Shown here: positions 33,703 through 42,190 of the stretch, in pieces
Layout of the letters: each line of letters starts with the position of its first letter
How positions within the stretch are numbered: the stretch's first letter is position 1
Assembly (NCBI GenBank): GCA_017466125.1
Contig: JAFTUS010000053.1
Coordinates: 1 to 51,159, forward strand
Direction: 5' to 3'
DNA from: Lentisphaeria bacterium
GTDB lineage: Bacteria > Verrucomicrobiota > Lentisphaeria > Victivallales > Victivallaceae
DNA: 51,159 nucleotides
Position numbers and translations under genes: made by a program
Notes under the pieces: generated by a model
What the model was told of the DNA's origin: nothing
What the model saw: only the letters and a program-made list of their open reading frames with translations
Database searches by the model: none

Positions 33703-33730
33703 TTGCGAAAAAAGCAATTTGATGTTATAG
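33703..33730 (+). promoter_or_regulatory. promoter of the acyl-CoA synthetase operon
   Basis: TTGCGA (33703-33708), 16 bp, TTATAG (33725-33730). A small inverted repeat (GTTGA-5-TCAAC, 33737-33751) lies in the leader. Confidence 0.5.
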
Positions 33731-33766
33731 TAAAACGTTGACAAAATCAACAGAAAGTGTAAAAAA

Positions 33767-35458
33767 ATGAAAGCAACTGAAGATACCGTGGAAATGCCGG
33801 AATTGGAAAAAGCCGGTTTTCCCATCCATACCCCCGAATATTTTAATTTCGGATATGATGTAGTCGATAAATGGGCGGAAAAAGACCGCAATAAACTTGC
33901 CATGATCTGGACCAATCAGCAGGGCGAAGAGAAACGCTATACCTTCCACGATTTGCGCCGCCTCTCCAATCAGGCCGCCAATCTGCTGCTGAAATACGGC
34001 GTCACTCAGGGCAGCCGGGTCATGCTGATGCTGCCCCGCTTGCCGGAATGGTGGATCTTTGCCCTTGCATTGACCAAACTGGGGGCGATCTACTGTCCGT
34101 CACCGACGTTGCTCACCCCCGCCGACTTGCGCTACCGGCTCAACTTCGGCCGTTTCAGCGTAGCGATTACCGATACGGAAAATGCGGAAAAATTCGATGA
34201 AGTTTTTGAAGACTGTCCGCTGCTGCAGACCCGTGTTCTCGTTGACGGCAGCCGTCCCGAGTGGGTCAGTTATCCGGATGCTCTCCACAACTCTGTGGCG
34301 ACCCTTTCGCCCCATGCGGTCAAGGCGGCATTTCCCATCCGCACCAAAGCGACAGAATCCATGCTGCAACTCTTCACCAGCGGAACGAGCAAGTATCCGA
34401 AACTGGTCACGCATACTCACGCTTACGCCCTTGCTCACCGCATCACCGGCGAACTGTGGCACGGCTTGACCCATAACGATCTGCACATTACCGTATCCGA
34501 TACCGGATGGGGTAAAAATTTGTGGGGCAACTTCTTCGGACAATGGAGCGTGGGGGCCTGTGTCCTTATTTACGACATCCGGGGAAAATTCCATGCGGAC
34601 GAACTTCTGCCGCTGCTGGAAAAATACGAAGTCACCAGTTTCTGCGCTCCGCCGACGATCTACCGTATGCTGACGCTGAACGACCTCTCCCGCTTTGACT
34701 TGCGCGCCCTGAAACACTGCACGACGGCGGGCGAACCGATCCAGACTGAAACCATCCGTCTCTGGAAGGAGGGTACAGGTCTGACCATCCGGGAAGCCTA
34801 CGGACAGACAGAAACCGTCTGTATGATCGGCACATTCACCTGGGTCAAGCCGGTTCCGGGTTCCATGGGTCACGCCTCCCCCGGCTGGGATATTGAGATC
34901 CACGATGAAGAGGGCAATCCCCTGCCCGACGGCGAAGACGGGCGCATTGCCATAAATCTGAAAAACGGCCGTCCCGACGGACTTTTTGAAGGATATTTCA
35001 GCAATGAAGAAGAAAACAAAGCCTGTTTCCAGAATGGTTATTACTATACGGGCGACCGTGCCAGACGGGATAAGGACGGTTATTTCTGGTATATCGGACG
35101 CTCCGATGACATCATCAAGAGTTCCGGCTACCGCATCGGACCGTCTGAAGTGGAAGAAGTTCTGGTCAAACACCCCGCCGTTTTTGAAGCGGGGGTCGTC
35201 GGCGCACCTGATCCGCTCCGCGGGATGCGCATCAAAGCGTACATCGTGCTGAAACCGGGCTTTGAGCCGACTGAAACACTGGTCAAAGAACTGCAGAAGT
35301 TTGTCAAGAGCCAGACGGCTCCTTACAAATATCCCCGTGAGATCGAATTCATCAACCAGATGCCCAAGACCTTCTCCGGCAAGATCAAGCATGACGTACT
35401 CCGCGCCAGTGCCGAAAGCGGAATGCCTTTCGTATTAAAAGAGGAACATAAACATTGA
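33767..35458 (+). CDS. AMP-binding acyl-CoA synthetase (medium-chain type)
   Basis: The protein has 563 residues of the ANL superfamily: P-loop LQLFTSGTSKYPK (about 201-213), aromatic motif REAYGQTETV, the YYYTGDRARRDKDGYFWYIGRSDD hinge and the catalytic lysine in FSGKIKHD. It activates a carboxylic acid to acyl-AMP and then acyl-CoA. The TSGTSKYPKLVTHTH form and the DTGWGKNLWG segment resemble MACS-type medium-chain or aromatic-acid ligases; the substrate is open. It is translationally coupled to TadE-like genes, with which it has no obvious functional link. Confidence 0.88.
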   Translation: MKATEDTVEMPELEKAGFPIHTPEYFNFGYDVVDKWAEKDRNKLAMIWTNQQGEEKRYTFHDLRRLSNQAANLLLKYGVTQGSRVMLMLPRLPEWWIFALALTKLGAIYCPSPTLLTPADLRYRLNFGRFSVAITDTENAEKFDEVFEDCPLLQTRVLVDGSRPEWVSYPDALHNSVATLSPHAVKAAFPIRTKATESMLQLFTSGTSKYPKLVTHTHAYALAHRITGELWHGLTHNDLHITVSDTGWGKNLWGNFFGQWSVGACVLIYDIRGKFHADELLPLLEKYEVTSFCAPPTIYRMLTLNDLSRFDLRALKHCTTAGEPIQTETIRLWKEGTGLTIREAYGQTETVCMIGTFTWVKPVPGSMGHASPGWDIEIHDEEGNPLPDGEDGRIAINLKNGRPDGLFEGYFSNEEENKACFQNGYYYTGDRARRDKDGYFWYIGRSDDIIKSSGYRIGPSEVEEVLVKHPAVFEAGVVGAPDPLRGMRIKAYIVLKPGFEPTETLVKELQKFVKSQTAPYKYPREIEFINQMPKTFSGKIKHDVLRASAESGMPFVLKEEHKH

Positions 35459-36012
35459 TTTTGAAGAGACGAAAAAAGGACAACCGCCGTCATCATCCCT
35501 CCACACTGGTGGAATCCGTCATGGTGATCTGTGTCCTTTTTTTGTTTTTTTTCGGACTGTTGCAGATCATGGAGTGGTTTTACGGCTTCATTTTCTGCCA
35601 ATACTCCGCCTACTACGCCAGCAAAGGAATGGCTCTCGGCTATCAGGATTATGTCACCTTACGTGCCGCACGGGTGGCAGCGATCAGTATTTCGGGCCCG
35701 CCGCGCGGCAATGTTTCATCGGAACGGGTCACTGATTTTTACCGCGCAGAAGATTATATGGTGCAGGGCGATGCCTCCGGAGTCTGGTATCACTTTTGGG
35801 GAAACATCAACAACCGTACCGGCACTCAGTTGAAACTGACCCGGGTCCGTGATCGGGATGAAGAAAATCCGAAAACAATGACGGGACGGGTCTTTTTGCA
35901 CAACACCCAACTGTTTGATGACGGCTTGAAATTTCTGCTCGGCATCGCCTCCGCTCCCGATCCCGGCGGAAGAGTAAGAACAGTTGATTACGCCCACTAT
36001 CTGGAGAGGTGA
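35455..36012 (+). CDS. TadE-like pilus/secretion protein
   Basis: The protein has 185 residues. A basic N-terminus is followed by HPSTLVESVMVICVLFLFFFGLLQIMEWF, a TadE/pseudopilin-type hydrophobic helix with its Glu near the start. The start codon is TTG (TTGA overlaps the upstream stop), with GAGG 10 nt before it; a second TTG at 35461 is possible. The remaining 140 residues are predicted to be outside the membrane. It is the first of three such genes. No prepilin peptidase or assembly ATPase lies in this window. Confidence 0.68.
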   Translation: MILKRRKKDNRRHHPSTLVESVMVICVLFLFFFGLLQIMEWFYGFIFCQYSAYYASKGMALGYQDYVTLRAARVAAISISGPPRGNVSSERVTDFYRAEDYMVQGDASGVWYHFWGNINNRTGTQLKLTRVRDRDEENPKTMTGRVFLHNTQLFDDGLKFLLGIASAPDPGGRVRTVDYAHYLER

Positions 36013-36015
36013 TCT

Positions 36016-37941
36016 ATGCTGCAAAACCGCTCCGGACAATCCGGTCAAGTTCTGCTGATCGGCGTTGTAATGTGTATTATTCTTCTGGTCGCTGTTTTTA
36101 TTCTGGCGGACGTCCATAACACCATCCGTGCCAAATTGAAACTGGAGACGGCTCAACAGGCTGCCGCCCTCGCCGCCGCAGAGTGGCAGCGGGAATCGTT
36201 GAATTTGATCGGAGAGATCAATCTAATCAAAGCAAGCGACGCACTGCTTTGCCCCCCCGAACAACTGGATTTCATGCAGCAGAGTTATGACCGTCTGACC
36301 GAAATGCAATCACGGGTCAGTTTTCTCGGTCCGCTGATCGGATTTGCCGCCGCCCAGCAGACAGCAAAAGCAAACGGCATCAACTCCCACACCGACTTGT
36401 CGCAGCTTTATCTGAACCAGCTTACAGAAGATAACGAATTTTATTTTCCCCCCGACAGCGACGGCTATATCAACAACTACAAATGGTTTCCGCCATACAA
36501 AAGTCTGGTGGAGACGATTTCACAGAATGGTATCGCCGTCCGCCCCAACGCCAGCAATGCTTTCGGTCTTACGGCCTATCCGTATTGTCTGAACAGTACA
36601 GCGTTCTACCGGGAGATCCTTTTTCACTACAACGACATCAGCAAAAAACCCTCTTATCAGATGAGTTGGAACGGTGCATTGGTCACCATGTGCAAGAAAC
36701 CGGACTCCTACTACAACGCCGTCTGGTGGGATGTGCAGTTTCACTCAGCCGCCTTTCTCGGGCAGAGTGAAATTTATTCCCTCTACGTAAAAAGAGAAGA
36801 TGAGATCGATCATAACAGCGAAGAAATTCAGGAACATCTGCAACATTCTCCCGTCGGAATGAACCTGTTGCCCTCGACAGAAGAAAGACCCGACCTGCGG
36901 AATGTGGAACTGAAATGGTTCTGCTACGATCTGCCCAACTGGGACGTTGCCGCTTATCGGGAGAAATACATGAAAGAAGAGGACTATCATCATCAGAACT
37001 GGTTCGGTACAGAATACGTTCTCCGCAGCAGTACCAAGGAGCAATTTCAATACGAAGGTCCTGTTGCCTATGCAGAAACGGGTCTCCGCCTATCCCATTT
37101 GAGTCACTATATTCGACCCAAATCTTATGGAGAAAAGCAAAAAGGAACCAACCTTTTCAAAACCAATACCCCGGTTGACTCCTCCACCGTCATCGGTTCG
37201 ACACGGGTGGTCAATGCAACCAAAGAGATCGATTTGAGAGAGCGTCCCGGTGCCATTGCAAAGACGTTCGGCAAACTTCGTAATGAAAAGCCGCCCCATT
37301 CTGTCCGCATGGTTCTGCCGGTCTTTTACACGACGAGTATCGTGCCGACCCACCTCCCCCGTCCGTACGATTTCGGAGTTCTGCACGAACTTTCGGATTT
37401 GGAACGCTTTTTGATCTGGTTGTCCAAACAGGACAGTTTGAGCGGCACTCCTCCACCCAATACAGATTGGATGCTCAAAGCATTGCAGGTATTGTCAGAC
37501 GGTCCCGGTTTCCGCTATTATTGCTGGAACCCGAATTTCAACGTCGATGAGTTCAATAATACCTGGCGGGACAAATGGCACGAATATTACGAATTGCGCA
37601 ACTTCAGTCCCCAGAAATACGTCTACGATCAGGAACAGAACCCAACCGGTCCCGGATGGCTTCAGGAGCCGCGTTACTACGGCCCGATCCGCCAGAAAGA
37701 AATCAGACGCAAAGAAGTCCAAACGGCCCAATGCACTATCCACGAAGGGCGAACCGTCACGCTTGTCGGTATTGCAAGAAACAGTTTTTACGTTATTGAT
37801 CACACCGGAAAGATCATTACCAATGAAGACCCCGACCCCATCCGTGAATACTACGGAAATACGTTTCAAGGCACTGAAGGCTCCAACGATTTCGGTGTGC
37901 CGAATCAATACAACGACAAACCGGGAGTATCCAGATTATGA
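36016..37941 (+). CDS. large TadG-like membrane-anchored protein
   Basis: The protein has 641 residues. The N-terminus SGQSGQVLLIGVVMCIILLVAVFILADVHNTIRAKLKLETAQQ matches the TadG/TadE-type helix followed by the usual heptad-like stretch; about 590 residues follow outside the membrane, rich in Tyr, Trp and Asn. GAGAGG precedes the ATG. I see no von Willebrand domain of the kind some TadG proteins have. It stands between two other proteins with the same N-terminal design, suggesting one envelope-spanning assembly. Its function is unknown. Confidence 0.65.
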   Translation: MLQNRSGQSGQVLLIGVVMCIILLVAVFILADVHNTIRAKLKLETAQQAAALAAAEWQRESLNLIGEINLIKASDALLCPPEQLDFMQQSYDRLTEMQSRVSFLGPLIGFAAAQQTAKANGINSHTDLSQLYLNQLTEDNEFYFPPDSDGYINNYKWFPPYKSLVETISQNGIAVRPNASNAFGLTAYPYCLNSTAFYREILFHYNDISKKPSYQMSWNGALVTMCKKPDSYYNAVWWDVQFHSAAFLGQSEIYSLYVKREDEIDHNSEEIQEHLQHSPVGMNLLPSTEERPDLRNVELKWFCYDLPNWDVAAYREKYMKEEDYHHQNWFGTEYVLRSSTKEQFQYEGPVAYAETGLRLSHLSHYIRPKSYGEKQKGTNLFKTNTPVDSSTVIGSTRVVNATKEIDLRERPGAIAKTFGKLRNEKPPHSVRMVLPVFYTTSIVPTHLPRPYDFGVLHELSDLERFLIWLSKQDSLSGTPPPNTDWMLKALQVLSDGPGFRYYCWNPNFNVDEFNNTWRDKWHEYYELRNFSPQKYVYDQEQNPTGPGWLQEPRYYGPIRQKEIRRKEVQTAQCTIHEGRTVTLVGIARNSFYVIDHTGKIITNEDPDPIREYYGNTFQGTEGSNDFGVPNQYNDKPGVSRL

Positions 37942-38594
37942 TTATCAACAAAAATACAGAAAAAGGGCAGGCCACTCTTGAACTGATGTTGATAATGCTG
38001 GCTTTGGCAGCCTGTATGGTGGGTATTTTGTATGTCGGTGCAGTCACGGTCAGCAACAACGACCGTCTGCTGGAATCCAAGTTTATCGCAGAGAAAAAAT
38101 CACGACAGAACGACACCGTGGAAACCGAAAAACGCAGTGAATACGGTAATTGGCGCAACAGTGCCGCGCTCCGTGCCTATTTGCGGGAACTCTTCGACAT
38201 AAAAAGTGATTTCAATTTGCCTTTCGGTCTCGATTATTCGCCGCGCGTCAGCGCAGAAAACACCTTGCAGGATATTCATACGAAAGTTACCGGTTCGGCA
38301 GACTCCCGCCTGCAAAATTTCTATTATTGGGAAGAGACCGGTCTTTATAACTCCCGCTTCTCCTCCTCTCTGCTTACCGTGACAGACAATGCTTTTAATG
38401 CGGATCAACTGGTCAGCGGCCATGCAACCCGCACGAGGGATGATAAAGACCTCGATGACCTCACAGATGCCCAAACCCGGAAAGCCGCAAAATCATGGTT
38501 CGGTATTACACTTGATAATAACGATATCCGCCATAATCCCTCAAACCATGTCTTTATGCCGTTGATAAAAGAAGATAAAAATATAATGGAATGA
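37938..38594 (+). CDS. TadE/pseudopilin-like protein
   Basis: The protein has 218 residues. Its N-terminal segment EKGQATLELMLIMLALAACMVGILYVGAVTVSNNDRLLESKF has the Gly-Gln-x-x-x-Glu pattern of TadE/F-type proteins before a membrane helix. The remainder is hydrophilic with no domain I recognise. It overlaps the TadG-like gene by 4 bp (ATGA), and cinA starts 6 bp after it, so the three genes and cinA-priA may share a transcript. Confidence 0.65.
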   Translation: MIINKNTEKGQATLELMLIMLALAACMVGILYVGAVTVSNNDRLLESKFIAEKKSRQNDTVETEKRSEYGNWRNSAALRAYLRELFDIKSDFNLPFGLDYSPRVSAENTLQDIHTKVTGSADSRLQNFYYWEETGLYNSRFSSSLLTVTDNAFNADQLVSGHATRTRDDKDLDDLTDAQTRKAAKSWFGITLDNNDIRHNPSNHVFMPLIKEDKNIME

Positions 38595-38600
38595 TTTTTT

Positions 38601-39827
38601 ATGAATATTGCAGTCATCTCAAGCGGAACGGAACTTCTGAAAGGTTCCACCGTCAATACGAATGTTGCTTTTCTCGGGAAAAAACTTCTGGAAAAAGGTC
38701 TGGTCATCTCCCGGATCTTTACCGTCGGAGACGACCCGAAAGAACTCTACTCCGCCATCGGAACAGCCCTTGAAACCGCAGATACTCTCATCATCACAGG
38801 CGGGCTCGGTCCCACCCGTGACGATCTCACCCTCGAAGCCGTCAGGTGCTTTTTTGCTCTGGAACTGGAACTGATCCCCGAACTGGAAGAAAAAGTGACT
38901 CAATACTGGCTGCGCCGTCATACCGGCCATGTCCCAAAACCCGTTATGCGTCAGGCATACTGTCCGCGCGGCGGAAAATGGTTCGACAACCCCAACGGTT
39001 CGGCATCCGGGATCGCCTTTGAAACGGAATTTGACAATAAGATCCGTCACATCTATCTTCTCCCCGGTCCTCCCCGGGAGTTTGAACCCATGGTGGAAAC
39101 CTCGCTGCTGCCCGCCCTCTGCGCCGCCATTCCAGACGAATACACCGCAGGTTTCCTCGCCGCCGGAGAGGGCGAATTTCAAATCAATCAGAAAATGGAA
39201 GAACTTTTCAACGGTCAGGATATACGCCTTGCATACTGCGCCGGAGCAGAAGGAACACGGGTATTTCTCACCGCAAACGACAAAAACACCCTCGCCGATG
39301 CCGTTGCCGCCGCCAGAACGTGTATCGGTCCTCACGCTTTGCCCGAAGGCGGACTGGAACTGGTGCCGCACCTCGCCGCCGTACTGGAAGCCAAACATTA
39401 CAAAATCGTTACCGCAGAATCATGCACCGGCGGCGGCATCGGGGCGGTATTGACCGACTTTGCGGGTATCTCTTCGGTTTTCAAGGGCGGTGCGATCGTT
39501 TACAGCAATGAACTCAAACACGCCATGCTCGGCGTTTCAGAAGAGACCCTTTCCGCCCACGGTGCCGTCAGCGGAGAAACGGCGTTTGAAATGGCTCTCG
39601 GAGCCTGTAAAAACCTTCAAGCCGACTGTTCCATCGCCGTCACCGGCATCGCCGGCCCCGGCGGCGGAACGCCCGAAAAACCCGTCGGAACCGTCTGGAT
39701 CGCCGCCCGTACTCCGGAAAAAAACCGGGAGAAAGAGTTTCACTTCTACGGCGACCGTCGCACGGTACGGGAACGGACACGTGCCAACGCCCTCCTGCTG
39801 CTCCTTGAACTTCTGGAGGAACGATGA
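38601..39827 (+). CDS. cinA: CinA-family protein (pyridine nucleotide salvage)
   Basis: The protein has 408 residues. An N-terminal MoCF-type domain (about 1-170, IITGGLGPTRDDLT) is followed by the C-terminal CinA domain (about 250-405, TAESCTGGGIGAVLTDFAGISSVFKGG and VTGIAGPGGGTPEKPVGTVWIA) with the nicotinamide-nucleotide amidase serine in AESCTGG. Members cleave NMN to nicotinate mononucleotide or ADP-ribose-type substrates; the older name refers to competence. It overlaps priA by 4 bp. Confidence 0.92.
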   Translation: MNIAVISSGTELLKGSTVNTNVAFLGKKLLEKGLVISRIFTVGDDPKELYSAIGTALETADTLIITGGLGPTRDDLTLEAVRCFFALELELIPELEEKVTQYWLRRHTGHVPKPVMRQAYCPRGGKWFDNPNGSASGIAFETEFDNKIRHIYLLPGPPREFEPMVETSLLPALCAAIPDEYTAGFLAAGEGEFQINQKMEELFNGQDIRLAYCAGAEGTRVFLTANDKNTLADAVAAARTCIGPHALPEGGLELVPHLAAVLEAKHYKIVTAESCTGGGIGAVLTDFAGISSVFKGGAIVYSNELKHAMLGVSEETLSAHGAVSGETAFEMALGACKNLQADCSIAVTGIAGPGGGTPEKPVGTVWIAARTPEKNREKEFHFYGDRRTVRERTRANALLLLLELLEER

Positions 39828-42049
39828 TCGCTAAAGTCATCATCGACCTTGCGCTTGATAAGGAGTTCGATTACCTGATCCCGGCTGAACTTGAAAAAGA
39901 GGTCAAAGTCGGTACGATGGTCACGGTGCCTTTCGGCAAATCGTTCCGGGAGGGGTATGTACTCAATCTCGCGGAAACAGCCTCCTTTACCGGCAAAATA
40001 AAACCGCTCTCCGGCATCTGCCATACCCGGGCGCATATTCCCGAAAACCTTATCACGCTGGGAAAGTGGATGGCGGAATACTACTGCGCCACGCAGGAGC
40101 AGTCCATCCGTACTCTGCTCCCCGCCGCCGTCCGTTCCGGCCGGGTCAAACCCAAGACCCGCAAAGTCTATTTCCCGGCGGACACCGAGGCGGCACAAGC
40201 CTATGTGGAGTGCAACAGCCCCAAGGCATCGGCGGCGTTGCGGGTCGATCTGGTGAAACTGCTGCTGAAAGAGGGCAAACTCTCCGCCGCCGAACTCAAA
40301 GAAAAACTCCCCGCTTTTTCCCAATCGGGGCTGAACACCCTCATCCGCAATAAAATCATTTCCACTGCCGACGAAGTGGTGCGGCGCGACGTTTTCGGCG
40401 ACAGCAAAGTTCTGCCGACCAAGCCGATGCCGCCGACAAGCGACCAGAAAAAAGCCCTCGATACCATCGCGGACATGCTCCACGGCAAAACCTCCAGCCA
40501 TGTTCTTCTTCTGCAAGGAGTTACCAACTCCGGCAAAACCGAAGTATACCTTCAGGCGATCGCCAAAGCGTTGGAACTGGGAAAATCCTCGATCGTCCTT
40601 GTTCCGGAAATCTCCCTGACACCGCAGACGGTGCGCCGTTTCCGGGCAAGGTTCGGAGACGATTTAAGCGTACTTCACAGCCGCCTCACCGACGGCGAAC
40701 GTTTCGATGAGTGGAACCGCATCAACAACGGTGAAGTCAAAATCGCCGTCGGCGCACGTTCCGCCCTTTTCGCCCCGTTCCGTGATCTCGGGCTTATCAT
40801 CGTCGATGAGGAACACGAGTCCAGTTACAAACAGTCCGAAGCCCCCCGTTATAATGCCCGCGATGTGGCGGTCATGCGGGGAAAACTGGAAAATGCCAAT
40901 GTTATTCTGGGAACTGCCACCCCCTGTGCGGAGTCACTGCAAAATGCGATTTCCGGAAAATTTCTCCATGTCCGCATGAAAGATCAGGTCGATCATAAAC
41001 TCCCGCCCCATATCCACATCTACGACAAACGCATGGATGCCCCGCCCGAACCGGGCAAAAACAACCTCTTTTCCCCCATGCTGGTCAATGCGGTTCTGGA
41101 CCGTATGCGGCGCGGCGAACAAAGTATCCTCTTTCTCAACCGCCGCGGTTACGCCCGCTCCATGCAGTGCGAACAGTGCGGAGAGATCGTCTACTGTCCC
41201 GACTGTTCCATTCCCTACACCTACTCCAAACAGCAGGAGATCCTGACCTGTCATTTGTGCGGCAGTATCATACAGGCTCCAACCGTCTGCCCCGCCTGCG
41301 GTTCGGATAAAGTGCGTTACAGCGGAGCCGGAACAGAGAAAATCGAAGCCATGGCAAATGCCGTTTTTTATCCGGCAAGAGTCGGCAGAATGGACTCCGA
41401 CACCATGCGCTGTGCCGAAGATTATGAAGCCGTACTGGATAAGTTCCGCAGAGGCGAACTGGATATCCTCATCGGGACCCAGATGATCGCCAAAGGTCTG
41501 CACTTCCCCAACGTGACTCTGGTCGGCATCATCAATGCCGATCAGGGACTTGCCATGCAGGACTTCCGGGCGGCAGAACGGACATTTCAGTTGATCACCC
41601 AGGTCATCGGCAGAGCCGGACGCGGTGACATCCGCGGCGAAGTCATTCTGCAAACCCGTCTGCCCGAAAACGATACGCTTCTCTTTGCCGCCAATCAGGA
41701 TGTGGACGGATTTGCGGAGTCCGAACTTGCCATGCGCAAACTTTTCAAATATCCGCCCTTCACCCATTTGATCGTTCTGCATTTCAGGGGCGAAGACGAA
41801 CTCACCGTTCAGCAGTACGCACAGGAAATTGCCGACCGGCTGAAACCTTATCTGCACGAAGAGATCAAAATGACCGGCCCCTCCCCCGCTCCGATCAGCC
41901 GCATCAAGGCGAAATACCGCTATATGCTGGTCATTCAGGGAAATAAATTGAAAGTCATGCGTCAGGCGATCCGTATTCTGACACTGCACCGCACGCCTCC
42001 TGCCGGAGTGGAACTCTACGCCGATGTGGATGCACAGGCATTGCTGTAA
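39824..42049 (+). CDS. priA: primosomal protein N' (PriA helicase)
   Basis: The protein has 741 residues and restarts stalled replication forks. N-terminal 3'-end-binding domain (YLIPAELEKEVKVGTMVTVPFGK), winged helix, DEAH-like helicase with Walker A QGVTNSGKTEVY and DEEH box (VDEEHESSYK), and eight zinc-binding cysteines in four CxxC pairs (CEQCGEIVYCPDC, CHLCGSIIQAPTVCPAC). The C-terminal helicase part has IGTQMIAKGLHFPNVTLVGI and GRAGRG. It is translationally coupled to cinA. Complete, of normal length. Confidence 0.95.
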   Translation: MIAKVIIDLALDKEFDYLIPAELEKEVKVGTMVTVPFGKSFREGYVLNLAETASFTGKIKPLSGICHTRAHIPENLITLGKWMAEYYCATQEQSIRTLLPAAVRSGRVKPKTRKVYFPADTEAAQAYVECNSPKASAALRVDLVKLLLKEGKLSAAELKEKLPAFSQSGLNTLIRNKIISTADEVVRRDVFGDSKVLPTKPMPPTSDQKKALDTIADMLHGKTSSHVLLLQGVTNSGKTEVYLQAIAKALELGKSSIVLVPEISLTPQTVRRFRARFGDDLSVLHSRLTDGERFDEWNRINNGEVKIAVGARSALFAPFRDLGLIIVDEEHESSYKQSEAPRYNARDVAVMRGKLENANVILGTATPCAESLQNAISGKFLHVRMKDQVDHKLPPHIHIYDKRMDAPPEPGKNNLFSPMLVNAVLDRMRRGEQSILFLNRRGYARSMQCEQCGEIVYCPDCSIPYTYSKQQEILTCHLCGSIIQAPTVCPACGSDKVRYSGAGTEKIEAMANAVFYPARVGRMDSDTMRCAEDYEAVLDKFRRGELDILIGTQMIAKGLHFPNVTLVGIINADQGLAMQDFRAAERTFQLITQVIGRAGRGDIRGEVILQTRLPENDTLLFAANQDVDGFAESELAMRKLFKYPPFTHLIVLHFRGEDELTVQQYAQEIADRLKPYLHEEIKMTGPSPAPISRIKAKYRYMLVIQGNKLKVMRQAIRILTLHRTPPAGVELYADVDAQALL

Positions 42050-42150
42050 AGTAAATCGGCATACCGGGCAAAAAAACAACTTTTTCCACTGTTTTTGAAA
42101 AAATATAAGATATCTGCGAAAAAGAACTGGAAAAAGTCACAAAACGGCGT

Positions 42151-42156
42151 TATCTT
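42151..42156 (+). promoter_or_regulatory. -10 element before the SNF2 helicase gene
   Basis: TATCTT followed by AATAAA matches the local -10 form; the -35 (TGGAAA, 42128-42133, 17 bp upstream) is weak. Confidence 0.4.
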
Positions 42157-42190
42157 AATAAACTTACACTGTTTATTATGAAGGATTTTT

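Noticed and set aside
39746..42079. Minus-strand frames opposite priA
   Set aside because: Shadow frames; PriA is complete with all zinc and helicase motifs.
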